From Lewinellaceae bacterium (GTDB lineage Bacteria; Bacteroidota; Bacteroidia; Chitinophagales; Saprospiraceae), in the NCBI GenBank assembly GCA_020636255.1, contig JACJYE010000014.1:1-64000 (forward strand): DNA of 64,000 nt. Reading direction: 5' to 3'. Both the position numbers and the translations under genes were made by a program. Within the stretch, counting starts at the first letter, position 1. Each line of letters starts with the position of its first letter. Positions 51,301-59,900 of this stretch are shown here, in pieces. The notes below the pieces were generated by a model. It saw only the letters and a program-made list of their open reading frames with translations, did no database searches and had not been told where the DNA came from.

Positions 51301-51775
51301 CATTACGTTTAGCTGGTATCGGCAGCCCGGCCAGGAGGCCGATAGCGGATCACCCCTTTTCACGCTGCGCCTGAAGGCCAGGAAAAGTGGAGCGCTGAGC
51401 CAATGGGTAAGCATAGGCCCTGGCTTTACCCCCGCGGAAGCCTATGACGAACTGGCGTCGCCCTACGGCCTTAGGCTGGCGTTCGAAGGGACAACACAGG
51501 CGGAAGGGCTCATGCTTTTACAGAATGTGCCCAACCCCTTCACCACTGAAACGGCCATCGGGTTTGTAATGCCGGAAGCTGGCGAAGCCACCCTGCTGGC
51601 CCACAGCGCCGACGGGCGCCTCCTGTACAGCCACAAGGCCTATTTCGAACAGGGCTATAACGAAGTGTTCCTGAACGGGGCGGAACTGCCGGAAGGCATG
51701 CTCTACTACACGCTTGTATCCGACGGGCAGTCGGTTAGCAGAAAGATGGTTGTGCGGAAATACGGAGGGGAATGA
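48320..51775 (+). CDS. Delta-60-repeat propeller protein with dockerin, cohesin-like and T9SS type A domains
   Basis: 1151 residues. Signal peptide about 1-21 (LLAGLACLPALLFSQ). Residues about 25-735 contain tandem delta-60 (DUF5122) repeats, each with 'Q.DGKilvGG.F' and 'R.n.dGslD.sF' phases, for example LAVQSDGKVLVGGYY and LRLMPDGAIDPSF; these form beta-propellers. The same C-terminal cassette as in the two HYR giants follows: a CnaB-like region (about 745-800), dockerin-like loops (GNGVTTADLILINRHILG and DANRSQSISNLDLVAIQRII, about 800-845), a cohesin-like domain (about 930-1060) and a T9SS type A domain from LQNVPNPFTTETAIGF (about 1065). Secreted and probably surface-held. An 8-bp hairpin (51763-51790) spans the stop codon but lacks a T tract. 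Confidence 0.92.
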   Translation: MKKHTMLLLAGLACLPALLFSQSFDPAFKPFVTRPAQLEKLAVLPDGRFIAAGSFTFANGVQQSNLARFMANGALDASYQPALADFSITALAVQSDGKVLVGGYYTEDGAPEGITIRRLNTDGSPDNSFQAGFAPNGILAALALESNGNILAGGSFTSFGGQTAQGVVRLSPNGSLLQAIPLNAAGPVYVSSLYIQANGRFLVGGAFNEEGYLSYHEISGAPVAGFNFSITLPGTTNTLTGIRKITQDNLGRIIFSTGTFLIRYAVAIVNTDGSYAGWNYVYGIPMDITVDFNNTIYVAGDFGNISAIHAFAPDTGMTLYSAGSGADGLIRQVVRHPAGGFLIGGDFSAFNGQPAISLERLTAGGQAVSGFNPTLERAGLVRTILRSGADKLYIGGDFSMIGDVYSPNLGRILLSDGSPDPGFTNPGISYRNIINALATDSQGRLVAAGTNQDNANELHESPLLRLMPDGAIDPSFQPDLATLPVGRLRKAVPLPTGGILIAGDFNVFNPNIVASKAALYNANGTLNGAFSQRIQATSVWDIHIQSNGRLLIGGTAIRYDGSQPAQIIRLMPNLNRDLTFQAPAEIGCDGACRFTFTEQPDGRILAGGAFLIDGSNHPTPFGIIRMLGNGALDNGFNMPASFSPDEPYVDGEARNLRLFPDGRILAVGLFDSLGTTPARGMYILAPDGTPADNMDMLSFPRQLVLDALILSNESFLIGGFLFDDETPEQTGLARIGMAPVSIPHIAGSINTNFGSPMPYVELSITGSPTTNLLTAASGEYYWAGPQAGYGYTVTPLMDYFHGNGVTTADLILINRHILGIEPIEGPYLLIAADANRSQSISNLDLVAIQRIIIGLTDVFANNTSYRFIDADYVFPQPANPWAELFPESISLTALPADGVDDVDFIGVKIGDLNGDAVSPLQAPAQRPAFSLLAPDAAMETGAKVAMPIYCAEGGEMAGCQFTLNFDPAAVSLEGIDYGLAGETCFGWRFLGEGRITFSWYRQPGQEADSGSPLFTLRLKARKSGALSQWVSIGPGFTPAEAYDELASPYGLRLAFEGTTQAEGLMLLQNVPNPFTTETAIGFVMPEAGEATLLAHSADGRLLYSHKAYFEQGYNEVFLNGAELPEGMLYYTLVSDGQSVSRKMVVRKYGGE

Positions 51776-51883
51776 CGCCACGCCCCTCCGAAAATCCTGT
51801 GGCCGCTGCTTGGCTTTTTTTCAAATGCCCCCTATCTTTCGATCCGACAAGAAGCAGCAGGCCAACCCATTAATACGGAGATT

Positions 51884-54800
51884 GTGGCGATAAATGAGCA
51901 GAAAAAGGCGCCCCGGATCATTTCAGCCGGGGCCGGCAGCGGCAAAACCTACCGGCTGGCCACTGAAATGGTGCAGATACTGAAAGAAGGCGCCGTCAGG
52001 GCCAACGGTATCATTGCTACCACATTCACCCGCAAGGCCGCTGCCGAATTGCAGGAGCGCGTGCGGGTGCGCCTGCTGGAAGAAGGGCTGAGCGAACAGG
52101 CCGACCAACTGGCCAATGCCCTGATCGGCACCGTACACGGCCTCGGGGTAAAACTGCTGCAACGCTTTGCCTTTGAGGCCGGGGTCTCCCCCGAGGTGAG
52201 CATCATTGCCGATGAAGACCAGCAGGTGTTGTTCAACCTGTCGCTGGCCAATGTGCTGACCCGCGAACGTGTTGAAAGGATGGAATACCTCAGCGACCGG
52301 CTGGGGCTCAACAAGCGCGAGCGTTACGACTGGAGGCGGGAGGTAAAACAGCTCACCGATGTGGCCCGCGCCAACGACTTCTCCATCGAGGTGCTGGAAA
52401 GGAGCAGGCAGCGCTCTTTTGAAACCTACCAACCCTTTCTCGGCCAGCCTTCCGCCCGGCCCGACGGCTATTTTGAGAACCGCCTCCGCGAGCTGCTCGG
52501 CGAGGCCATCGCCCGCCTTCAGGCCAATGAAGACGATACCAAAAAAACACGCGATGCCGTCGAACTGCTGAAAACGATGCAGCGCACGCTGCAGCTGCGC
52601 GGTTATCTCTACTGGCACGAATGGGCCAAGCTTTCCAAGCTGTCGGTCGGCGCCAAAAGCCGCGATGATGCAGAGGCATTACTCGAATTCGCCAGAGAAC
52701 ACCCCGCACATCCGGAATTCCAGGGCGACATCCGGGATTTCATATACCAGGCCTTCGACATAGCTATTGCCGCGATCAGGGAGTATGACAACTACAAAAA
52801 ACGCCGGGGGCTGATCGATTACACCGATATGGAGGTGCTGGTAAGCCGCCTGCTGGATCAGCCCGCCGTGCGGGCCGTGCTTCGCGAAGAGGCCGGCCTG
52901 CTGATGGTCGATGAGTTCCAGGATACCAGCCCCATTCAGCTCGATATATTCCTGAAGCTGTCGAACCTGGCCCGTTATTCCATCTGGGTAGGCGACCCCA
53001 AGCAGTCCATCTACGGGTTCCGGGGCGCTGCGCCCGAATTGATGCAGGCGGTCATCGAGGCCTGCGGCGGCGTGCGCCCGGAAGACATACAGAAGAAGTC
53101 GTGGCGCAGCCGTGAAGACATCGTTTTTGCCACCAACGCCCTTTTCGTCAAAGCTTTCCCTGGCCTGCCGCCCGAACAGGTGGCCCTGGACCCCGTGCGC
53201 ACCAGGAAGCAAGAGCCTGATGGGACGCCCGAAGCGCTCCGACACTGGCATTTCCAATACGATGGCGAAGGGCGCCCTCCCGGCCGCCCCTGGCTCGAAA
53301 ATTGCATCGCTTTTGAGCTGAAAAAGCTGCTGGACAGCGAGCTGCCCGTGCTGCCAAAGGGAGAAAGCCAGTACCGCCCGGCACGGCCCGGCGATGTGGC
53401 GATCCTCTGCCGTTCCAATTCCGAATGCCTGGCCGTTGCGGAAGCGCTGCACCGCGCAGGCCTGCGTGCGGCCATATCCCGCAGCGGCCTGCTCCATACG
53501 GCGGAGGCCAAGCTCATCCTCGCCTGCCTGAAATACCTGCTGCACCAGTACGATTCCCTTTCCATTGCCGAAATACTGCTGCTCGCCAGCGGCCACGACA
53601 TCGAAGATATCATAGAGAGCAGGCTGGAATACCTCGGGACACTTGGCCAGGAAGGCGCCCAAAACGGCCTGTGGGCCCAGGACGACACCTTTATCCGCGC
53701 GCTCGACGCGCTGCGCGAGCAGGCTGTCGAGCTGTCCAGCGCCGAGATCCTGGAATTACTGCTGGAGGAGCTCGGCCTGAGGCGCATCGTCACGGCCTGG
53801 GGTAACGCCCCACAGCGCCTCGATAACGTAGAAGCGCTCCGCAAGCTCTCCCTCCAGTACGAAGAAGCCTGCAACCGCCTGCACAGCGCCGCTTCGCTCG
53901 GCGGTTTCCTGCTCTGGCTGGCCGACCTGGAAAATAGCCAGCTGGATATGCAGGGCTCGGGTGAAAGCCCAGAAGCCGTAAATGTGCTGACATACCACAA
54001 AAGCAAAGGCCTGGAATGGCCCATTGTCATCTGCCATAGCCTGGAAGGCAAGCTGCGCGCCGAAGTATGGGGTTTCGACATCGTTGCGGAAAACAGCAAG
54101 GCCGACCTCGGGGCCATATTGAGCAACCGCTGGCTGCGCTATTGGGTGAACCCTTACGCCGACCAGTACCGGGGTACTCCCCTGGATGAGAACCTGGCGG
54201 AAAGCGAGGCCAGCAGGCGGGCGCAACGCAACGCGCTGGAAGAGGAAACGCGCCTGCTCTATGTCGGGCTGACCCGCGCCCGCGATTACCTCATTATCCC
54301 ATCGCGCGCCCGCCCTACGCAATGGCTGAACCGCGTCTGGCACGAAGGCAATGAGGACTACCCCACCCTAAACCCCGATAGCGACGAGAGCCCCTGGGAA
54401 TGGCAGGGAAGGCCGCTCCTGATAAAAACAGGCGCCTATCCCTACCCGCAGGATTTCCCCCATGCAGAACCGCCGGAAGCGCCTATCCGCTTTCTCGCAG
54501 AGCGGGCCGGCAGAGTGCAGCACATACCTTACGATATAGACCCCGCCAGAGAGCTGTTCGGCGAAGAAATGCAACCCCGGGCGGGGCAACAGGTAAATTA
54601 CGGCCCGCCGCTGGTGCCGCCCGAAGGCGTTGACCTCTATGCAGCGGCAAAGGCCACTAAGGCATTCCTCACAGCCTATCGGGCCGGCGAAGGCCTTCGC
54701 ATCGCCCAGGGCCTCATCGGGCGGTTCGGCCTCGGCGACTGGCCGCCACAGGCTTTGATCCAGCTCGGGGATTCGTGGCTGGCTTTCCTCGCCGGGCGCT

Positions 54801-55102
54801 TCCCCTCTGATAAAGCGCTCCGTAAATACCCCCTGCGCTATTTTCACCACGAGCGGCTGTTCAGCACCATCATAGACCTCATCCTGGAAACGGACAATGG
54901 CCTTATCGTCATACAGAACAGCGGTTTTGAAGAAAGCGACCCTGCACGGATGAAACAACGCGCCATCCAGAACCTGGGCAGTTGGTGCTACCTCAGCCGG
55001 CTGGGCCTGCAACAACTGTTCGGCACGGATCAGGTGCGTACTTTCGTGCACTTTGTTATGAGCGGCACACTGATCGAAGTGGAGACGGCGCGCACGGCCT
55101 AG
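51884..55102 (+). CDS. RecB/AddA-like UvrD-family helicase with degraded C-terminal nuclease motif
   Basis: 1072 residues from a GTG start at 51884, which gives VAINEQKKAPRIISAGAGSG and places the Walker A (SAGAGSGKTYR, residues about 15-25) at the usual distance. Superfamily-1 motifs in order: TTFTRKAAAELQERV (Ia), VDEFQDTSP (II, about 340), WVGDPKQSIYGFRGA (III), LTYHKSKGLEWPIVI (V, about 703), LLYVGLTRARDYL (VI, about 790). The C-terminal part corresponds to the RecB-type nuclease region. There IIDLILETDNG keeps the first Asp, but the expected second motif (IIDHK/VVDYK) reads VIQNSGF, losing Asp and Lys. No AddB/PD-(D/E)XK partner gene is adjacent. Likely a DNA-repair helicase; nuclease loss is inferred by eye. 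Confidence 0.88.
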   Translation: MAINEQKKAPRIISAGAGSGKTYRLATEMVQILKEGAVRANGIIATTFTRKAAAELQERVRVRLLEEGLSEQADQLANALIGTVHGLGVKLLQRFAFEAGVSPEVSIIADEDQQVLFNLSLANVLTRERVERMEYLSDRLGLNKRERYDWRREVKQLTDVARANDFSIEVLERSRQRSFETYQPFLGQPSARPDGYFENRLRELLGEAIARLQANEDDTKKTRDAVELLKTMQRTLQLRGYLYWHEWAKLSKLSVGAKSRDDAEALLEFAREHPAHPEFQGDIRDFIYQAFDIAIAAIREYDNYKKRRGLIDYTDMEVLVSRLLDQPAVRAVLREEAGLLMVDEFQDTSPIQLDIFLKLSNLARYSIWVGDPKQSIYGFRGAAPELMQAVIEACGGVRPEDIQKKSWRSREDIVFATNALFVKAFPGLPPEQVALDPVRTRKQEPDGTPEALRHWHFQYDGEGRPPGRPWLENCIAFELKKLLDSELPVLPKGESQYRPARPGDVAILCRSNSECLAVAEALHRAGLRAAISRSGLLHTAEAKLILACLKYLLHQYDSLSIAEILLLASGHDIEDIIESRLEYLGTLGQEGAQNGLWAQDDTFIRALDALREQAVELSSAEILELLLEELGLRRIVTAWGNAPQRLDNVEALRKLSLQYEEACNRLHSAASLGGFLLWLADLENSQLDMQGSGESPEAVNVLTYHKSKGLEWPIVICHSLEGKLRAEVWGFDIVAENSKADLGAILSNRWLRYWVNPYADQYRGTPLDENLAESEASRRAQRNALEEETRLLYVGLTRARDYLIIPSRARPTQWLNRVWHEGNEDYPTLNPDSDESPWEWQGRPLLIKTGAYPYPQDFPHAEPPEAPIRFLAERAGRVQHIPYDIDPARELFGEEMQPRAGQQVNYGPPLVPPEGVDLYAAAKATKAFLTAYRAGEGLRIAQGLIGRFGLGDWPPQALIQLGDSWLAFLAGRFPSDKALRKYPLRYFHHERLFSTIIDLILETDNGLIVIQNSGFEESDPARMKQRAIQNLGSWCYLSRLGLQQLFGTDQVRTFVHFVMSGTLIEVETARTA

Positions 55103-55205
55103 ACGGCAGGCCTTTCTTGCCTTCCCGCTTGCAAAAGCTTATATTTTGCCTGCGGCGGCATGCCTGGAAATCCGAATAACCATAAATTATAGAAAAAAAC
55201 GACTC

Positions 55206-56957
55206 ATGAAAAGACTCCTAACGCTCTGTCTGATGCTGGCCACAGCACATCTGATCGCACAACCGGACAACCTTTCTATTTACAGAGGCCCCTTTACCAT
55301 GGGGCATAGCCTGCTGCCTGCCGAACAAGGCAACTGGCTGGTGGGAGGCAGCGCCGGCGCATTTATGGGATACCCCGCTTTTCAGCCCTATCTGGCCCTG
55401 ATCGATGCCCAGGGCGATGTGGTATGGGAGCGCTTTCTCAATGAACTCCCTTATGTCGAATTAGGCACCGTGACCGGGATGGCTTACGACAGCATCCTCC
55501 AGGTGTACTACGTTACGGGTTACGTTTCCGGTTGCGACTATGGCCTGCCCGGCTTTCTGTACCAGCTCAGTGCCGACGGGCTGGTTAACTGGTATGTGGA
55601 AACGCCCTATTACTTCAGCAAGCATTATCTCGCACTGCGGCCCGGCCAGGGTGCGGTGATCGCCGGTGAATATCCGATGCTTGTACAGTATTATGACAGC
55701 TCAGGCCAGCTCGTTCAGGAAGCGGGCCTCGAAGATGAATACGCCTTCACCCCCAGAGGGCTGGCACAGGCCGGCAACTACACCGCAGTGCTGTGTGGGG
55801 AACGCATTCTGCTGATCGAGTGGAACAGCGGCGGTTGGGATGTAACGGCCGAAACATCCATACTCGGTGGATATGGCATCCAGTACATCCCTGAAGACAG
55901 CACACTGATCGTACTAGCCGAGGGCAAGGTGCTGAAGCTGTCGGCCAACCTCGAATTACTGGACGAAGCGGATATCAGCAGTTATGGGTACTTCTACAGG
56001 CTGGCCTGCGCCGACGGTCGCTGTTACGCGCTGGGCGCCAACACCAGCCCTCCCTTCGTGGCCCTTACTTTCGATACGGCACTGAACGGCCTTTACAGTT
56101 TTGATGTGAACGGCGCCTACAACCACCCGATGAACCTCGCCACGCGCGGCGGCCAGCTGTTCATTACGGGCAACGCGGTGCCCGACCCGCAGAGCGTCTT
56201 TCACGAGGGGCTGGCGGAATTTTATAGCTACAGGGGCAGCAGCCTTTTCCTGAAATCCTGGGGCCCCAACGGCAGCAGCGGGAGCAGCGGGATGGATGTG
56301 GCATTGTCCGACGCCAGCTTTGGGGATTTCCATGCCAATGTACAGAATGCTTTCTGCGGCTTCTCGAACCAGTATATGGACCTTCAGATCACCAATATCA
56401 AGGTGCGGGTAAGCAACAACAGCGCTCTGCCGCTGAACCAGGTCCAGCTCAATGCCACATTTTTCCCCTGCTCATACATCTGCAGCACTATACAAACCAT
56501 AAACCAGAGCTACAACAACCTCAACCTGCTTCCCGGAGCATCCGTGACCCTCTTTTTCCCTAATATACAGACCCAACCCCTGCCCTATGCGAACAGTACC
56601 AACCTGTGCATCTGGGCTTCCGGGCCCAATGGCAAACTGGACGATCATTTTGAGGATAATGAAGCCTGCCTGAACTTTATCATCAATGGCAGCGAAGAAG
56701 CCGGCCCTGCCCTGCCCGAGCCCGCCATTTTTCCCAACCCGGTTTCCGAAACCCTGAACGTACGGTTCGGGCAGGAATTACCGGCAGGCGCCCGCCTGTA
56801 TGTGACGAACGCGCTCGGGCAGGAAATATCGGGCCAGCTTATGGATAAGCCGGTATCGGAATGGCAGCTCGGCATGGGGCACGCCCCTTCAGGCCTATAC
56901 CTGCTGGCCATAGAGCTGGGCAACCAAAAGGTGACGCGCCGCTTCGTAAAGCAGTAA
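55206..56957 (+). CDS. T9SS type A secreted protein with propeller-like and CARDB-like regions
   Basis: 583 residues from the ATG at 55206 (signal MKRLLTLCLMLATAHLIAQ); an earlier ATG at 55146 adds non-signal sequence. Residues about 25-380 form a repetitive beta region of the kind seen in hypothetical propeller proteins (GNWLVGGSAGAF, LALIDAQGDVVWERFL, LYQLSADGLVNWYVE). Residues about 395-500 look like a CARDB/Ig-type module (NIKVRVSNNSALPLNQVQLN, then LCIWASGPNGKLDDHFEDNE). A type A sorting domain from AIFPNPVSETLNVRFG (about 510) ends in VTRRFVKQ. Substrate or role unknown. It is convergent with the next gene, 5 bases between the stops. Confidence 0.88.
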   Translation: MKRLLTLCLMLATAHLIAQPDNLSIYRGPFTMGHSLLPAEQGNWLVGGSAGAFMGYPAFQPYLALIDAQGDVVWERFLNELPYVELGTVTGMAYDSILQVYYVTGYVSGCDYGLPGFLYQLSADGLVNWYVETPYYFSKHYLALRPGQGAVIAGEYPMLVQYYDSSGQLVQEAGLEDEYAFTPRGLAQAGNYTAVLCGERILLIEWNSGGWDVTAETSILGGYGIQYIPEDSTLIVLAEGKVLKLSANLELLDEADISSYGYFYRLACADGRCYALGANTSPPFVALTFDTALNGLYSFDVNGAYNHPMNLATRGGQLFITGNAVPDPQSVFHEGLAEFYSYRGSSLFLKSWGPNGSSGSSGMDVALSDASFGDFHANVQNAFCGFSNQYMDLQITNIKVRVSNNSALPLNQVQLNATFFPCSYICSTIQTINQSYNNLNLLPGASVTLFFPNIQTQPLPYANSTNLCIWASGPNGKLDDHFEDNEACLNFIINGSEEAGPALPEPAIFPNPVSETLNVRFGQELPAGARLYVTNALGQEISGQLMDKPVSEWQLGMGHAPSGLYLLAIELGNQKVTRRFVKQ

Positions 56958-56962
56958 ACGGC

Positions 56963-59900
56963 CTACCTGGACAGTACCTTAAAGCTCTGCGGCGCCCCTT
57001 CTCCGATCGTTATGCTCAGGACGTACATACCAGCCGGGAGCCTTGCCGTATCGATGTGCAACAGCGTGCCGGATACCGTCTGCGTACCTGACTGCAGGCG
57101 ATGGCCGGCCGCGTCGAACAATTCATACGTTATGGGCTCGTCTTTCAACACATCGGTGAAAGTGGCCTCCAGGTAGTCGGTAAAGGGGTTGGGCAATACG
57201 CGCAACACTTCGATACCTTCGTAGAAATTCTGGCGCCTGACCACGATGGGGTCCGTATAGAAGATCTCTTCATAACCGCTGGCCTCATCCTGGTTGATCA
57301 CGTGAAGACGGAAGAAATAAAGGTTGCGCTGGCCCAGGGTCGTAAACTCATAGGCCTGCGGGTTGGACGTCGTGCCGCCGGTGGCGTTCACCTTATCCAG
57401 CATCTCCCAGTTCTTTCCATTGAAGGATTGTTCCACTTCGAAATACTTGCAGTAGAACTCCGGCAAAGTTGACCAGTTCAGTTCTATATTGGAAGAGCTG
57501 TTGTAAGCGCCTTCAAAGAGGTTGACCTTTGTGAGCAGTTCTCCTTCATACCTCGTGATCTCGACGTCGTCGAGCGCCAGGCCAGGGTAGCTGCCGCTAT
57601 CGTTCGAACGGAACAGGAAACGGAACGCGACATCCTCGCTACCGCCCAGATTGCTCACATTGAGCCTGTACTGCGTAAAGCCGAAGCGGGTGCCGCTGAA
57701 ATAAGATGACCCCGACGGGAATGCAGAGGCCGAAGCATTATCGTTGCGGAAGTTGTACCAGTTGGGGTCGCTGTTACTGCCCAGCACCCTCCAGCTCTGG
57801 CCGCGGTTGGTGGAATACTGCACCTGAAGGCCGTCGAAGCCGGGGTCGAGCTGGTATTTTGCCCAAAAGCTGAACTCGTAGATGCCGGGAGCGGAAAAAT
57901 CGAAGTTCGGCAGGTAGAGTATCGTTTGAGTGTTGGGTTGGTAATACTGTTCCGTGAGCCCCGTTACGAAGGCGTTGTTGCCGCTATGCGCGCCGTCTTT
58001 ACCCGTAATGGTGGATTTGCCCTGCTCAAAAGCAGAGCCGCTGACGGTATATACGCCGTACTGTTCCGGGTACTGCTCGAAACTGCCGCTATAACTTTCG
58101 CCTTCCGGCGTGTAGGGCAGGCTGCGCTTCGGCAGTATCTTGATCTGCGCTTCTGTTGTCAGATTTCCATTGATCGTCAGTGCGGCGGTGTAAGTGCCGA
58201 CAGAGGAGTAGGTATGTACGGGGTTGGGCTCCGTTGAAGTAGCGCCGTCGCCGAAGGACCAGCTGAAGCTCTCGGCCTGCAGCGAACGCTCACCCACGAA
58301 CTGCAGGGGCGAATCCTGATAGTGAATGCGGTCGACGGTGAGCACTGCCGTGGGCGTGGCGAAGAGGTCGCTCGTCCACATCCCGCGGCCGTAGGAAGAG
58401 GCCAGCACGACTTTATCGGATTCTCTGCGCTGCAGCATGGTGAAGCGGGTAAGCGGCGTGCCCTTGGCCTGTACCGGCGGCGACCATGATGTCTGCGAGC
58501 CGCTGATGAGCTCCGTGGCCCAGATGCCCAGCTCCGTGGCGATGATCGCCTGTTTGGAGTCGCCGGGGTTGAACATACCCCAATACACGGGCATATCGGG
58601 CAGGTCGCCTTCCACATTCACCCAGCTCTGCCCGCCGTTGATGCTTTCGTATACGCTGGGCAGGCCGTAGTTGGAGACCGTCATGAGCAAATGGCTGGGG
58701 TTGTCCAGGTCGACGTCGAGGCTGGAAACGGAGCCGCCCGATGGCGGGTTGATTACGGTAGGTGTTAAACTCGTACCCTGATGGGCATTGTCGAGCCGCA
58801 CCAGCAGGCCACTGCTGGTACCTACGTAAACGCGGTTGGGGGTGGTAGGGTCGGCAAAAACCATATTGGCATTTACGTCGTAACCTACGATATCTATAAC
58901 ATCCAGTCCTCCGCCATCGCGCTTCCAGCGAGCGAGGTCGCCATCAAAGGTTTGAGCGTAGAGGATATTGGCGTCGTTGTCAAAATCGGAGGGGTTGACA
59001 AAGCCCCCGTTCACCTCGACACCGGCGCCAAAGGAGGCCCCGCCGTCATAAGAAGCGGAATAGTTCCCATAGTACAGCGAGATCATCTGAAAATTGGGCT
59101 CGTTCTGGTCGATATGGGTATAGAAGCCGTCGCCGCCGCCCACGGTGCGGGCATCGTCGATGCCGTAGGCATCGAGCAGAAGGGAGCCGTTGTCCTGAGT
59201 GCCGCCCAGGAAGTGGTCCTTGAAAGCCTCGGGGTGGATGGCGCAGGCATAGAACTGGGTGACGTTATAGCCCTTGTTGCGCTGGCCGGCCTGAAGCCCG
59301 CCGTTGGTAGCCCTGAAGATGCCACCGTCACAACCAAAGTATACGACTCCCGGCAGTTCTTCATCAAAAACGGCCACGTGCTGGTCGGCGTGCACGTACT
59401 GCGGAGATCCGCCGGTCCAGTTAGAGATGCGTTGCCAGCTCAGGCCGCCGTTATCGGTAGCATAGAGGTCGATGCCGCCGATGATCACGTGCTGGGGCGT
59501 AAAGGGGTCGGCGGCCACTTCCAGGTCGTACCAGCCCTGATCGCGGGCGTAGTTGGTACCCTCTCCGTCGACGGGTGCGGCCCGGCTTGCCCAGTTGCCC
59601 TCGCCATTGGCCAGCGTGTGCAGGCCGGTACCCTGGCCATTGGTATTGCCAATGGCATAGAGGTAATAGGGGGTGCCCTGGCTGACGGCTATTTCCACCC
59701 TGTTGACGCCCGTCATAAAGCCGTTGCCCGCCGTAACGCTCTGCCAGTCGCCGGGGTTGCCGGTCAGCGTTTTATAAACGGCCGTGTTGTTGGAAGCGAA
59801 CATCGTACCGGAATCCTTGTGGTAAACGACATCGTGCATCGTATTGCCGGAAGCGCCCTGGCCGGAACCGAGCACTTTATTCCAGGTGCTGCCTTCATCC

